DNA from: Sclerotinia nivalis
Taxonomy: Eukaryota; Ascomycota; Leotiomycetes; Helotiales; Sclerotiniaceae
Reading direction: 5' to 3'
Length of the DNA: 64,000 bases
Assembly (NCBI GenBank): GCA_029531795.1
Contig: JAPEIS010000004.1
Location: 124,001-188,000, forward strand
This document shows positions 24,590 to 35,573 of the stretch, piece by piece. How positions within the stretch are numbered: the stretch's first letter is position 1; each line of letters opens with the position of its first letter. A program made the translations under genes and the position numbers. The notes below the pieces were generated by a model, which saw only the letters and a list, made by a program, of their open reading frames with translations, searched no databases and was not told the DNA's origin.

Positions 24590-26876
24590 TTCTTGATCTT
24601 GTTTCCTTTTTCGGGTGAGAAAATTGTATTTGGTGCGAGGAGTAGAGATGGAGATGCAGATGATGTAGGGAGACTGTTGGTTATTGGACGCCAGGAAGAT
24701 TCTGGAAATGGAAAGGATGAGATGTAGAAGAGACACGATTCAGCCAAAAAATATCAAATAATCAAACAAATGACCGAGTCCAGCATCAAGATATGAAATA
24801 TGAAACTATCCCTCTCTTCCCAGAGTCTCGGTTTTTGTACGAATTGATATAAATTTAAACTATACAGTAATGAAATGAAGGGATATTAAATCAAATCCGG
24901 ATAGGATCCAAATGTATGTATGAGCTAAGGATGGAGACTAGAGATTGAGTTATTTTGATTTAGAGAAGGAGAGACATTGTGAGCCGGAAGTTTAGATGTG
25001 AGATATGAGATGTGCAATGTATTGATGATAGCAGTACATAGTCTCATAAATCACCTCATACCTCATAACCCACAACTCATCTCCGTCCAAGACCACTGAG
25101 ACGCAGACTACGACCTCACCCAGCACCAACACCCGCATTATCCTTAGATGTAACAATAACTCCATCACTTCATCACTCCATCACTCCAATACCATTAATC
25201 ATCCAGTTCAATTCAATTAAACTAAACTTCAAAACTTCAAAATTTCAAAACTTCAAAATTTCAAAACTTCAAAATTTCAAAACTTCAAACCTTCAAACCT
25301 TCAAACCTATAAACCTTTACAAGGAATATAAATGTAATAAACTGAAATAGTAATCGCAGTAAAGAAGAAGAATAAAGTAATACAAATCATTGCCATAATA
25401 CAAAACAATAGAAGAAACATAAGATATCAATTCCTAGCACCCCTCCCAGCACCCCTCCCTTCCCCTCCTTTCTCCTCCCCTCCCAGCACCTCTCCCCTTC
25501 CCTCCCAAATACCAACCAAACAATAAAAAACCCACCAAATACCGCAATCCCATCCAACCCAATCTCCTCACAACATCCTCACAACATCCCACTAATCAAC
25601 ACTCATTCATTCATTTCTCTTCTCTCATCAAACAATATATTTTTCCCTCCAAACAACATCTTTTTCCCTCCAAACAATATTCCACCATATTTCCATATTC
25701 AATCAACCATCAACCATCAATCACCAATCACTCAAACATCCCAGTACCCGGGCACTCAACCCCTAAACTATCCATCCTTGTAAGAATATTCTGGATTTTT
25801 CTGATTTACTTATCTATAAATGAATAGATGAATAGATACCTATCTATGAAAATTCATATTGATGGTATTAATATTCATCCTGTATGCAAATCCACTCACC
25901 TTCTAACTTCCGTACCATCTTCATCCTCTATATCCAATATCCCGCATCCCTATAATCTTACCTCCTCCGATTTCCTCCATATCCCATATCACATCAAATC
26001 TTCAATCCCCTAATACTTAATCCCCAATATCCCACATCCTTACACCAGATCTCCACCACCGTACCACCTCCATCCCGCACCACCGCACCACCGCACCACA
26101 TCCCCACATCACCACACACAGCTCCAAACCCCAATCCAGCCAATACTACATACATCCACACATTACATCACGCCTTCGTACGACTTCATATGGAACTTCA
26201 TCTACTCATCCACTCACCACTCATCCATTTAAAGTCAAGACAACAAGAAAGACAATAAGACGTTGCCGAAATGGTATTTTGCGGGGATGTAACCATCCAT
26301 CAGTGTGACCATCTTGAAATATCGAGTATGTAAATATGAATAGTGAGAGTACTGATTGGGATGCGTTCAAGGAAGCGAAAATGACCACTAGCCACATATT
26401 TCACAAGTACAAGCACAAGCACAAAACAATGTAAAAAGGAAAGTATGTCATTTTCATTTATTCCTCCACTACTACCCCCCACTATTCACCACCATCATAA
26501 ATCATAAACCCCACTCTCATTTCAGATCTCGATAGTACATACAACATCTTCAAAAATGCATATGCGTTTCTCACTAAAAATAAGAGAGGGTATAATGCTT
26601 GCTTGCAATACAAACCAAAGCTAAAGCAAAAGTAAAAGCAAGTACAAAAGTAAATTCTTAAAAGAGATGGATGTCATTTATACAAAGTTTAGGTACCCAT
26701 TTGACATATTAGAAGACTATTCCCCCAAAGCATCATCATTATTAGCCCCTCAATATCATTGTCATATGTCCAGCTTCGTAAAATTCAATCACATCCATCA
26801 ACTTAATCCACCAATTCATTATCCTCCATGCGTATAAACATTCATCTCATTGAGCTTTGAAAAAAAGAAAGGAATA
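24590..26876. other. intergenic spacer with CTTCAAAA repeats
   Basis: Promoter side of the serine-rich gene and 3' side of the repeat protein. It holds a TTCAAAAC/TTCAAAAT tandem (25225-25318), pyrimidine/adenine-rich simple sequence (25430-25700) and CCATC/CACC-rich runs (26030-26110). No gene supported. Confidence 0.5.
25225..25318. repeat. TTCAAAAC/TTCAAAAT tandem repeat
   Basis: About ten imperfect copies of an 8-10 nt unit, ending in CTTCAAAC variants; non-coding. Confidence 0.75.
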
Positions 26877-29800
26877 TTAAGCCGGAGTTTCAGTCTCAGC
26901 TTCAGACTTAGCCTCAGGAGTTTGACTACCAGATGCGGCTGCTGCAGCTGCTGCTGCCTTCTTCTTCTTCTTTTTAATACTAGACTTTGATGGTGATGAT
27001 GATGATGATGGGTATGTTGGAGATGTTGGTGTTGTTGGTGATGCTAGTGATTTTAATTCAATAGTCTTAACATTCTCCTTAATTTGACCAAGTCCTTTCT
27101 CATTCAAGAAGACACCTTCTCGAGTAATCAACTCAACCTTGGTTAAAACTTCCTTGGTATCGAATTTTTCAGTTGTAGTCTTAATCTCAGTTAAAACACC
27201 ATCTTGAGCAGAGATACTTGAGATGATTTCCTTTACGGATGATTCAAGACCAGTGATATCAGTTTCCTTGAAAGATGGAGCTGGGGTAGATTTGATTTCG
27301 TCAACGGTGGTCTTAACGGAGGCGATGGAAGATTCGATGTTGGATAGATCAACCTTTTCCGGTGCCGGTGATGCCTTGACTTCTTCAATAGCGGCCTTAA
27401 TTTCAGAAATGGATGACTCAATTGAACTGAGATCAACCTTTTCTGGTGTTGGAGCAGCTTTAATTTCATCAACGGTGCTCTTGACTGCTGCAATAGAAGA
27501 CTCAATTGAACTGAGATCAGTCTTCTCTGGTGCTGGAACAGCCTTGATTTCATCAATGGATGCTTTAACTGCAGCAATAGATGATTCAATGTTCGATAGG
27601 TCAGTAGCTTCATGAGTTGGAGCTGGAGTAGCCTTAATTTCATCAACTGTAGCCTTAACAGCTGCGATGGAAGACTCAATATTGGAAAGATCAATAGCCT
27701 TTTGCTCTGGAGCTGGGGTGGCCTTGATTTCATCAACTGTGGACTTCAAGGCAGCGAGAGAGGATTCAATATTTGAAAGGTCGGTAGCTTCATGAGTTGG
27801 AGCTGGAGTAGCCTTGATCTCATCAACGGTGGCCTTAACAGCTGCGATGGAAGATTCGATGTTGGAAAGATCAACAGTGTGTTGTTCAGGAGCTGGAGTA
27901 GACTTGATCTCATCAACTGTGTGCTTGACTGAAGCAATAGATGCCTCAATTGCACTCAAATCAACCTTTTCGGAAGTTGGTACATCCTTCGCCTTAATTT
28001 CCTCAACAATGGCCTTGACAGATTCGATGGAAGATTCAATCTTGCTCAAATCAACAGGTTCTGAAATTGGTGATTCCTTAGCCTTGATTTCATCAACGGT
28101 ACTCTTAACTGAAGCAATTGATGCTTCGATAGAGCTTAAATCAACCTTTTCAGAGACCGGTGCCTCCTTGGCCTTGATCTCATCAACAGTGCTCTTAACT
28201 GAAGCAATTGATTCTTCGATAGAGCTCAAATCAACCTTTTCAGAAACTGGTGCCTCCTTGGTCTTGATTTCTTCGATGCTTGCCTTGATGGACTCGATGG
28301 AAGCTTCAACGTTACTTAAATCAACCTTCTCCGCGGTGGGTGCCTCCTTAGTCTTGATTTCCTCCACTGTTGTCTTAATGGATTCAATAGAAGACTCAAC
28401 ATTGCTCAAATCGACCTTTTCGGCAGCTGGTACTTCCTTAGTCTTGATTTCTTCGACGCTTGCCTTGATGGACTCAACAGATGATTCAATATGGCTCAAA
28501 TCAACCTTTTCAGCAATTGGTATCTCCTTGGTCTTGATCTCTTCGATGCCTGCCTTGATTGATTCAATGGATGATTCAACATTGCTCAAATCAACCTTCT
28601 CAGCAACTGGTGATTCCTTGGCTTTAATCTCCTCAACAATTGTCTTAATCTCATTAACAGAGTTCTCAATAGCGGAGAGGTCAGTTTTTTCTGGTGCTGG
28701 AATTGATTTGATTTCGTTAAGAGTACCTGAGTGGGATTCGAGAGCTGCCTTAATTTCAGCAACAGAGGATTCGAGAGCTGAAAGGTCAACTGGTGCAGGA
28801 GCGGAAGACTTAATCTCATCAAGAGTGCTCTTGTGGGATTCAAGAGTGGAGGTAATAGGAGAGAAATCAACTTCCTTGGGAGCGGTACTGGTAGAAGTCT
28901 TAATATCCTGGAGAGTGGCGATAATTTCCTTAACGGAAGATTCCAATCCGGAAATGTCAATTGATTCAGGAGTAGCAGCTGGTGTAGAAGTAGATTCCTT
29001 GATAGCGGCAACGGTAGAAGCAACTTCTTTAAGTTGAGCATCAATTGGAGAAAGGTCGACAGTTTCATGAGCTGGAGTTGGAGTAGACCTAATTTCATTG
29101 ACGGTAGCAGAAATTTCCTTAACGGAAGCCTCCAATCCAGAAATATCAGTTTTCTCGACGGCAGCAGCTGGAGCAGAAACAGTTTCCTTGACGTCACCCA
29201 AACTAGAGAGGATTTCCTTGACAGATGATTCGAGGCCAGAAATATCAGTTTTCTCGACGGCAGCAGTTGGTGTAGAAACAGTTTCCTTGACGTCACCCAA
29301 AGTAGAGAGGATTTCCTTGACAGATGATTCGAGGCCAGAAATATCAGTTTTCTCGACGGCAGCAGTTGGTGTAGAAACAGTTTCCTTAACTTCACCCAAA
29401 GTAGAAAGAATATCCTTGACAGATGATTCAAGACCAGAAATATCGACAGTAGAAGGTGCAGGTGCAGGTGCAGACTTGATCTCCTCAATAGAAGCAGCAA
29501 TATCCTTGATAGAAGCCTCAAGGCCAGAAATATCAGTTGGGGTAGGAGCAGGAGTAGATTTGATCTCGCCAAGAGTTGAAGCATGTCCTTCAGCCGCAGA
29601 TTTGATTTCATTCAAGACAGCAGCGTGGGAAGCATGAGATTCGTTGGATGAGTTGACAGCGGAGAGGATATCCTTGGATGTGGCACTTGAGTCGGATTCC
29701 TTGATAGTGGCAATATCACTCTTGATGATAGCAAGGTCGGATGTGATTGTGTTGAATGCCTCCTCATGTGTAGTATTCTTGAGAGCAGCAACGTCGGTAG

Positions 29801-30305
29801 CAATTCCATCCAACTTTGTAGTGTGTGATTCCAAAACCGATGTATCTTGAGAAGAAGAAGAAGATTTTCCACTCAATCCTTCCAATGAAGAAGTAATCTT
29901 AGCAATTGCTTCTTCGATAGCAGCTAACTTGCTTGCTGTCTCGGCCTTTGTATCTTCGATTCGTTGAGCAAGGTCGGTGGTTGTAGAAGTGAGTTTCGCA
30001 TCGACAGCATCAACATTGAGGGAAACATTTTGAATGGCAGTAGGAATAGAACTGATGGATGATTCGAAGGTAGGTTTAATCTGCGAGACCAAAGAAGTAG
30101 CAATAGCGTTGGTGAAAGCCTCGGAATTCAAAGCTTTCTTGACAGCCTCTTCGACAGCTTGTTCAATGATTTCCTTATCCCTGGCATCTCGCTCTGCACT
30201 TGTTTGTGAATCCTCTCCTGCTGATGTAGTAGTAGTTGTGGGAGAGAGAGGAGCTCCAATAGCCCTTGGAGGGGAAGCGGTACGACCTAACAAACGACCG
30301 AACAT
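26877..30305 (-). CDS. large tandem-repeat coiled-coil protein, unknown function
   Basis: Predicted 1142 aa from MFGRLLGRTASPPRAIG; an in-frame ATG at 30359 would add 18 residues (MSLFRYIAHLPYAIFNPT). A proline/threonine-rich head and a charged helix (RDKEIIEQAVEEAVKKAL) lead into a coiled-coil region. About 26 tandem repeats of 28-33 aa follow, with consensus KVDLSNIESSIASVKATVDEIK plus a short linker of Thr/Pro/Ala or Lys-Glu. The C-terminus has a lysine run (KKKKKKAAAAAAAA) and an acidic tail. Each repeat begins with a D-(L/I)-S turn and continues as an amphipathic helix, suggesting a long rod or bundle. No signal peptide or TM is evident, apart from mild hydrophobicity if the upstream ATG is used. 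No family could be named; a structural or scaffold role is inference. Confidence 0.85.
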   Translation of the reverse strand: MFGRLLGRTASPPRAIGAPLSPTTTTTSAGEDSQTSAERDARDKEIIEQAVEEAVKKALNSEAFTNAIATSLVSQIKPTFESSISSIPTAIQNVSLNVDAVDAKLTSTTTDLAQRIEDTKAETASKLAAIEEAIAKITSSLEGLSGKSSSSSQDTSVLESHTTKLDGIATDVAALKNTTHEEAFNTITSDLAIIKSDIATIKESDSSATSKDILSAVNSSNESHASHAAVLNEIKSAAEGHASTLGEIKSTPAPTPTDISGLEASIKDIAASIEEIKSAPAPAPSTVDISGLESSVKDILSTLGEVKETVSTPTAAVEKTDISGLESSVKEILSTLGDVKETVSTPTAAVEKTDISGLESSVKEILSSLGDVKETVSAPAAAVEKTDISGLEASVKEISATVNEIRSTPTPAHETVDLSPIDAQLKEVASTVAAIKESTSTPAATPESIDISGLESSVKEIIATLQDIKTSTSTAPKEVDFSPITSTLESHKSTLDEIKSSAPAPVDLSALESSVAEIKAALESHSGTLNEIKSIPAPEKTDLSAIENSVNEIKTIVEEIKAKESPVAEKVDLSNVESSIESIKAGIEEIKTKEIPIAEKVDLSHIESSVESIKASVEEIKTKEVPAAEKVDLSNVESSIESIKTTVEEIKTKEAPTAEKVDLSNVEASIESIKASIEEIKTKEAPVSEKVDLSSIEESIASVKSTVDEIKAKEAPVSEKVDLSSIEASIASVKSTVDEIKAKESPISEPVDLSKIESSIESVKAIVEEIKAKDVPTSEKVDLSAIEASIASVKHTVDEIKSTPAPEQHTVDLSNIESSIAAVKATVDEIKATPAPTHEATDLSNIESSLAALKSTVDEIKATPAPEQKAIDLSNIESSIAAVKATVDEIKATPAPTHEATDLSNIESSIAAVKASIDEIKAVPAPEKTDLSSIESSIAAVKSTVDEIKAAPTPEKVDLSSIESSISEIKAAIEEVKASPAPEKVDLSNIESSIASVKTTVDEIKSTPAPSFKETDITGLESSVKEIISSISAQDGVLTEIKTTTEKFDTKEVLTKVELITREGVFLNEKGLGQIKENVKTIELKSLASPTTPTSPTYPSSSSSPSKSSIKKKKKKAAAAAAAASGSQTPEAKSEAETETPA
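27225..29545 (-). repeat. ~90-bp coding minisatellite (about 26 units)
   Basis: Tandem units of 84-99 bp encode the ~30-aa repeats of the large coiled-coil protein. Three upstream units with TDISGLESSVKEILS and GDVKETVS (about 29190-29460) are nearly identical in DNA, as are several TDLSNIESS units (about 27600-27850). This points to recent unequal exchange within each block. Confidence 0.9.
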
Positions 30306-30713
30306 GGTTGGATTGAAAATTGCGTATGGTAGGTGAGCAATGTATCGAAAAAGAGACATCCGGGAGAACCTGGATGTTTACTTTCTCTTCTACTCACTTT
30401 CCTTCTTGTGTGAGATGGCAACACAAGAAAAAAAAGAGGAGATTGAAGGGCTTTGGAGGTTTGGGTGAAAAAAAATCAATAAGACTTGTGATGGGGGGGG
30501 GTAAGGTAAAAAGTGCAGGTAAGCTTCTTCCCTTTTACCCAATATGGTAGATAGGACAAATAACAAGCAAGAAAATGACAAGGGTAAAAATTTTGATGGC
30601 TTGTTTGGGTGGGATGAGGGGATGGTACGATGAAATTGAGGATAAATGAAAATTCTGTTGAACCTTGAATAAAATCTTGACTTTTGATAGGTTACATTTC
30701 CATATCCTATCCA

Positions 30714-30806
30714 CTTTATGCAATTTTATGCAATTTTATGCAATGATTATCCTGATTATTCTGATTATTCTGATTATCCTGATTATCCTGATTATTCTGA
30801 TTATTG
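30714..30806. repeat. TTATGCAATT and GATTATYCTG tandem repeats
   Basis: Three copies of a TTTATGCAAT unit followed directly by seven to eight copies of the 9-mer GATTATYCT; non-coding, upstream of the repeat protein gene. Confidence 0.8.
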
Positions 30807-30844
30807 TACCATTATTGAATTAATGATTGATTCATTTAATCTAA

Positions 30845-30893
30845 TGAGGAAATGAGGAAATGAGGAAATACCGGAATACCGTAATACCGTAAT
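30845..30893. repeat. GAGGAAAT and ATACCGTA short tandems
   Basis: Three copies of GAGGAAAT run into three copies of an ATACCGKA-type unit; non-coding. Confidence 0.7.
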
Positions 30894-31314
30894 AGGATTC
30901 AGATGATCCCGAAAGAGTGAATACCTATATTCAAGATGGCTGGTATCATCAAAGCGTGAGAGGGGGGATATTCACCCAATTTCTAGAAAATCCCCAATGA
31001 AGACATTTTTTGGGAATCAAAATGAGGTTATCGATGAACATGAGGGGAGAAGGGGAGAAGAGGGAGTCTAGACTATATTCGTATTAGTTACACACGGGCC
31101 GTTCAGTTTTTGGACTTTCTAGCTGCCGTGGCTTGTAAGCCATTTGAGCTACCCTTGTAAATTAAATTGGTAAGAATTTGTTGTCACCGCATCTTCTAAA
31201 TAAATGATTCACCAATAATTACACTGCCCGCCATCATGATAGAGAATACGGAGGGAATAGATAATTGAATATCGTAGGTTGGTGGTTGGTGACGTGCTGG
31301 CAAAAAAAGTAATA

Positions 31315-31341
31315 AGTGTGTGCGTGCGTGCGTGCGTGTGT
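31315..31341. repeat. (GTGC)n / GTGT microsatellite
   Basis: About four GTGC units flanked by GTGT; non-coding. Confidence 0.7.
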
Positions 31342-33468
31342 AATCTCGTGAGCCTCATGAAAGGTAACCATCGAACCCTAAAAGACCCACTACCAACCCA
31401 ATTCTCCTATCATCGGTGAACAGTTGTCCAGCCAACTTATTTTCATTATTTGACCCTTTCTGAATGCTTGTGTTTAGCTGCATAAAATTTATCGAAGGTA
31501 AGAGAAGCTTACAAACGTTGCGAGTCATGAAATTGTTGGGTCGGTTGAGATGTGCTTATTGAAAGTGTTACTGTTCTCAGTGTTCTGGAAGTTTGGAAGA
31601 ATACGTCGTATGATAGATGATATTTGAAAGCAGGTACAGATTGAATTGAATTGAGAATGAGAATGAGAATTGTCCATAGATATAAATTATCATTGTCATG
31701 TCCCAACTTCTAATTTGGTAGACTTTTGACGGTACTCGGGGTACTCCCGAACGAGGTATACGGACTAAGTTGACATGATGATCTCTAGTCTACCCACAAG
31801 CGAAACCTATGATTCGGTACTGTCAGGTTCAAGGTTCAAAGATATATAAAATATGTGCCAACGAATATGAAGATCTCCGGCTGAACGAAAAGTTTCGAGA
31901 TGGGCTGCAGGTTAGACGCTATTGGAAACCATCGGATGAATGCTCGTCATTAACCGTTTTCGTTTTCTCTACTTCTCATTTACATTATTTTTCAGGCGCG
32001 AGACAATTAATTCATCTTGTATCCCGAAGGTGATGGGGAGATGTATCGTTTCTTTCGTGCAATGGTACACAGCATAACCGTCCGAGGAGGGTAGATCCTG
32101 TGATTAGAACATCAGGTGAGCCCCGGGGAATTAACGATGTCTGTATGTGTTCGAGCGAGCTCTATCATTATTCTGTTTGACTGCCCTGGAGACATCGAAT
32201 CGCCAAGTTGGGTCTCGTTCCATGTACCGGAACTTGGGTATCTTGTTCTGCAAGTCGGTATATAAGAAAAATGTCGGAAATGTCGAAAAGGAAATGTGCA
32301 TGCTTCCCCATGAAGCTCATTACCACCCCGTTGCAACCTCCAAATGTTCAACAAGTACCGTTTGCTTCTTCTGTTTCAGACAACGGGTTCTAAGAATTAG
32401 AGATCCGCAGTCTGGAGTTTACTTACATCCTCATCAGAAACTAAATCACAGCTTACCGCTGATTGATGTCTACCATCTGCGAAGTTGCAGGGAGTCATTC
32501 GGGGGGGTTGGGAATACACGTCGATCTTTGGAGTGCAGATATCAACTTCAATGGTTCCTGGTGTGAAATGTAGAAGATAGTGCTTGTGTCTTTGGTGCCA
32601 AATTACGGTGTCATGTCATGCCCGATGTGCATTTAGATTGGCATCGATACATTTCACATCGCTCCGATGGTTTCTCACTCCACGACCAAACATTTACATC
32701 AACACGAACACGATTTCGATCAATTAACTACTACTCCCCAGTTCTCGATTCATTTATGAAAACTTTGAATCTATACTCATTCTCACATCCATCCACAACA
32801 GCCCAACCATCATCTTCTTAGCCACGATTCCAAACTTCAGATGTTCAATCATGGGAACCTCGGAGACAATAACCAGAATTATCACTGTTTGATGACACAA
32901 TTTCCTTAGTTTGCAACTGCTCTCGCATGATATAATTTTTTTGTAAAGAAACCCAAACTCTCAGTGAAGGTTGAAGCGCTGGCCGGAAAATAATTTTAAA
33001 CTTCCACTTACCTCTTCCCATGTTCTTGATTCTCGATTCAAGTCTCCAACGATATTTTCTAATCGCGGATAATCTTACACAAGTAGGAATGTGCTGATAG
33101 TTTTCAACCACAATGAGATGCCATTTACCTTGGACACCCCGCTCCCTCTCTTAATCAGGACTTTCGTCTTGATATCTCCATCTTCTCTCAAATCATTCAT
33201 TTATATACCCTATTCCTGATAAGTTTTGGTCATATAATGGGTGGGTTAGCGTCTGCTGGTAGGGTTATTGCCGTGGTTTCACTCGCAGGTTAGGTCGTGC
33301 AGAGCTGTAAATATCTACACTATATACCAAGAGGCAAAAGATGCTCCCATTGAAGTCCGACTGCTTATACCGGACTTGCTATCTTAAATGGAAGTACTAT
33401 AAATTTGGCGATCTCTGCTCTAGATAGATTTCGAAACCGATCTCCAAATTGAATCTTTTATTTCTTAA

Positions 33469-34133
33469 TTATAAAAAGTATAAATATTTCGAAGATTCGA
33501 AATCAAAAGGAAATTCGACATCAAAAGATTTAAAGTTTTGATAAAAAAGCAATACTAAACTTATTCCTAAAAATGCAACAACTATACTAGATTGAAATCT
33601 CTGAAAAAGAACATTTTGATACAACAAAAGATCGATAATCTTTGACAGAATGCTAATACATCAAATGTTGCAAAGCAGAGTTTGGGTTTGGACAAAACTT
33701 ACTTTGCTATACATCACCAATCGGTCGTCAGCTGCGATCTTTGCAATTAATTGAGTAACGAGATCAAATTCAATCCGATATTCATCAAACTGTGCAATAG
33801 TGTTACGAGTTTTATTGTTGTATTCTTGTAAAGCCTTTGTACTTTCACTTTTCGTTGTCTCGTTGGAAATCGCATCCACGAGCTCATATTTTATTCACCG
33901 TTCATGTTCCTCGCTACGGACCTTGATGTTACGTGGATTAAACACTTAAAGGTTGTGGTTGGCGTGGATAATTCTATGTTAGTATAGTAGAAATTGTATA
34001 AAAAGAGACTGAATATCTTGCTGTTTTGGACTTTTTTAGTGAGACTATTCACAAGCTGCAAGATGGATGTCATTTCAAGCGCAGCCAAGAGACGAGATTC
34101 ATAATACAAAGCATAGCTGATGAATTTATACAT
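33469..34133 (-). CDS. small unrecognised gene with C-terminal membrane anchor (5' part uncertain)
   Basis: The two last exons are well supported: one ending at 33703 and another 33600-33469, joined by a 101-nt intron with GTAAGT and TTTTTCAG and perfect phase. They encode a hydrophilic helical stretch (NETTKSESTKALQEYNNKT, FDLVTQLIAKIAADDRL), then an apparent TM (SSIVVAFLGISLVLLFY) and a short tail ending SKYLYFL. The upstream exon is tentative: from the ATG at 34133 (MYKFISYALYYESRLLAALEM) to a possible donor at about 33947, joined near 33896 in phase. No family recognised. A type II or tail-anchored small membrane protein is inference. Alternatively it is the 3' remnant of a larger gene. 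Confidence 0.4.
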
Positions 34134-34163
34134 CAAACATAGCTGATGAACTCATACATCAAA
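34112..34163. repeat. 26-bp tandem duplication
   Basis: Two adjacent 26-bp copies beginning CATAGCTGATGAA and ending CATACATCAAA-like, differing at a few bases. They lie at the proposed 5' end of the small minus-strand gene. Confidence 0.8.
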
Positions 34164-35467
34164 CAAATCGAAGGATGAAAAACGTTTGTCGAAATGAAGA
34201 GCGTCGAAATGAAGAACATATAATCAATACTATGGAATCATACTTAGAAAATTCCTTCAATGAACATCCCCGAGAAATAATAGAATTACAGTCATCATTC
34301 CTGAGTCGCTTCGAATGTACCGCGCTGCTGGTGCAACGGTTCGTGAATATATCACTATTACAAGCAATCAGTTCCAAGCCGGAGCTTCTCCTACTAATAT
34401 GCAAGCGGACTTCGAATTCACCCGTGGCGTCAATTGTGCAAAAAATCGGTCGTGGGAAATAAAACTGATACCATCCATCCAATCAATAAAAATCCTTCCG
34501 CATGATGTTCTCGTGACTCGGGACTTCAAGATTTCTTTGTTCCATATCTCATTTGGATTTTCCTCTTCTTTTCGTCCGTCGTGCGAAATCTTTTTACATG
34601 AACCAACGCTATGCTCTTCATCCATGCAATCATAAATCTTCTGTGCGGATTCTCGTGACTCTTTATTGAAGGGATGTTTTGTTGTGTATCATATTTACAT
34701 CATTAAACCTCGTTGCTTGATTTCTCTTCACTTACCACCAATCATAAATCTTCCATGTGATATTCCCGTGACTATCAATAGAGAAACCAAGTGACCCTCA
34801 CTTAGATCACACTTTATCGTATATGACTTTTCTATAAATTTAAAAAGAAAAGAAAGTTTAAACTGCAAGGGAAACCTCAACAATTTTTGTCCGTTCGATC
34901 CAAATTCGTCCTTGGAAAATAGACATTATTAAAATCTCTAAATAATCTTACTATAATAGAGATAGAGTGATTATTTTCCTCTTCAAATATTTAAATAAAA
35001 GTAATTTTTGAGTTCGATGAGGACTAGCTATATATGTTTTTTTTTTATCTTGAAGGAAAATTAATACTTCATGAGAAACAACTCTGGTAAGATCTTGTAT
35101 GGTTTTTGGGTAGAGGTAAAGTGTAAAAAGTACTCAAAATTATCCCATATCTCTTCTTATTCTATTATCTTTTCACACAGAATCCAAATAGTAGTACTGG
35201 GACGAAGAATAAATTCTTTAAATTCTAGCTAGGTTCAACTTCATCCTCAAATTATTTATTGATAATCATGATCAATGTACGCACAGTTCATCCAGAATAA
35301 ACTTCAAGCACAAATCATTCCAAAAAAGAAAGAAAAAATATCCTAGAACCTCTATCATTTCTAGACGGTGACTTGTATGTGATAGAAGAACTATAAAATG
35401 AGTCCTCTATCAAAAGGGTATATATACATTGAAAACAATCTTCATTTATCCAATTCAATCCAATTCC

Positions 35468-35536
<69 letters not shown>

Positions 35537-35573
35537 AAGATATCAAATCTCGTGTACGAAAGGGTTGAAACGC
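34164..35573. other. intergenic spacer
   Basis: AT-rich. Overlapping short open frames on both strands at 34159-34635 have no recognisable product. The right end carries the (CAAT)n tract next to the AA9 stop codon. Confidence 0.45.
35468..35535. repeat. (CAAT)n microsatellite, about 17 units
   Basis: Perfect tetranucleotide tract starting CATCAATCAA and running about 68 bp, located about 40 bp downstream of the stop codon of the minus-strand AA9 gene, hence probably in its 3' UTR. Confidence 0.95.

Larger units (their letters stand above)
30306..33468. other. 3.2-kb intergenic spacer with several simple repeats
   Basis: 5' region of the repeat protein followed by AT-rich DNA. Contains ATTCTGATT/ATCCTGATT tandems, GAGGAAAT and ATACCGTA tandems and a (GTGC)n run, listed separately. 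Short open frames at 31809-32033 and 32147-32566 lack any recognisable similarity or splice structure. Confidence 0.5.

Noticed and set aside
27225..29545. regular ~90-bp repeats as a possible CRISPR-like array
   Set aside because: Units are contiguous, coding, diverged in codon-like fashion and in a eukaryote; they encode protein repeats.
32147..32566. 139-codon plus-strand frame
   Set aside because: No recognisable domain, poor codon texture, overlaps an opposite frame.
32845..33111. minus-strand 88-codon frame with a possible donor site
   Set aside because: No ATG start, no partner exon with matching phase, no similarity.
34159..34635. overlapping open frames on both strands
   Set aside because: Mutually overlapping and without family resemblance; likely chance.
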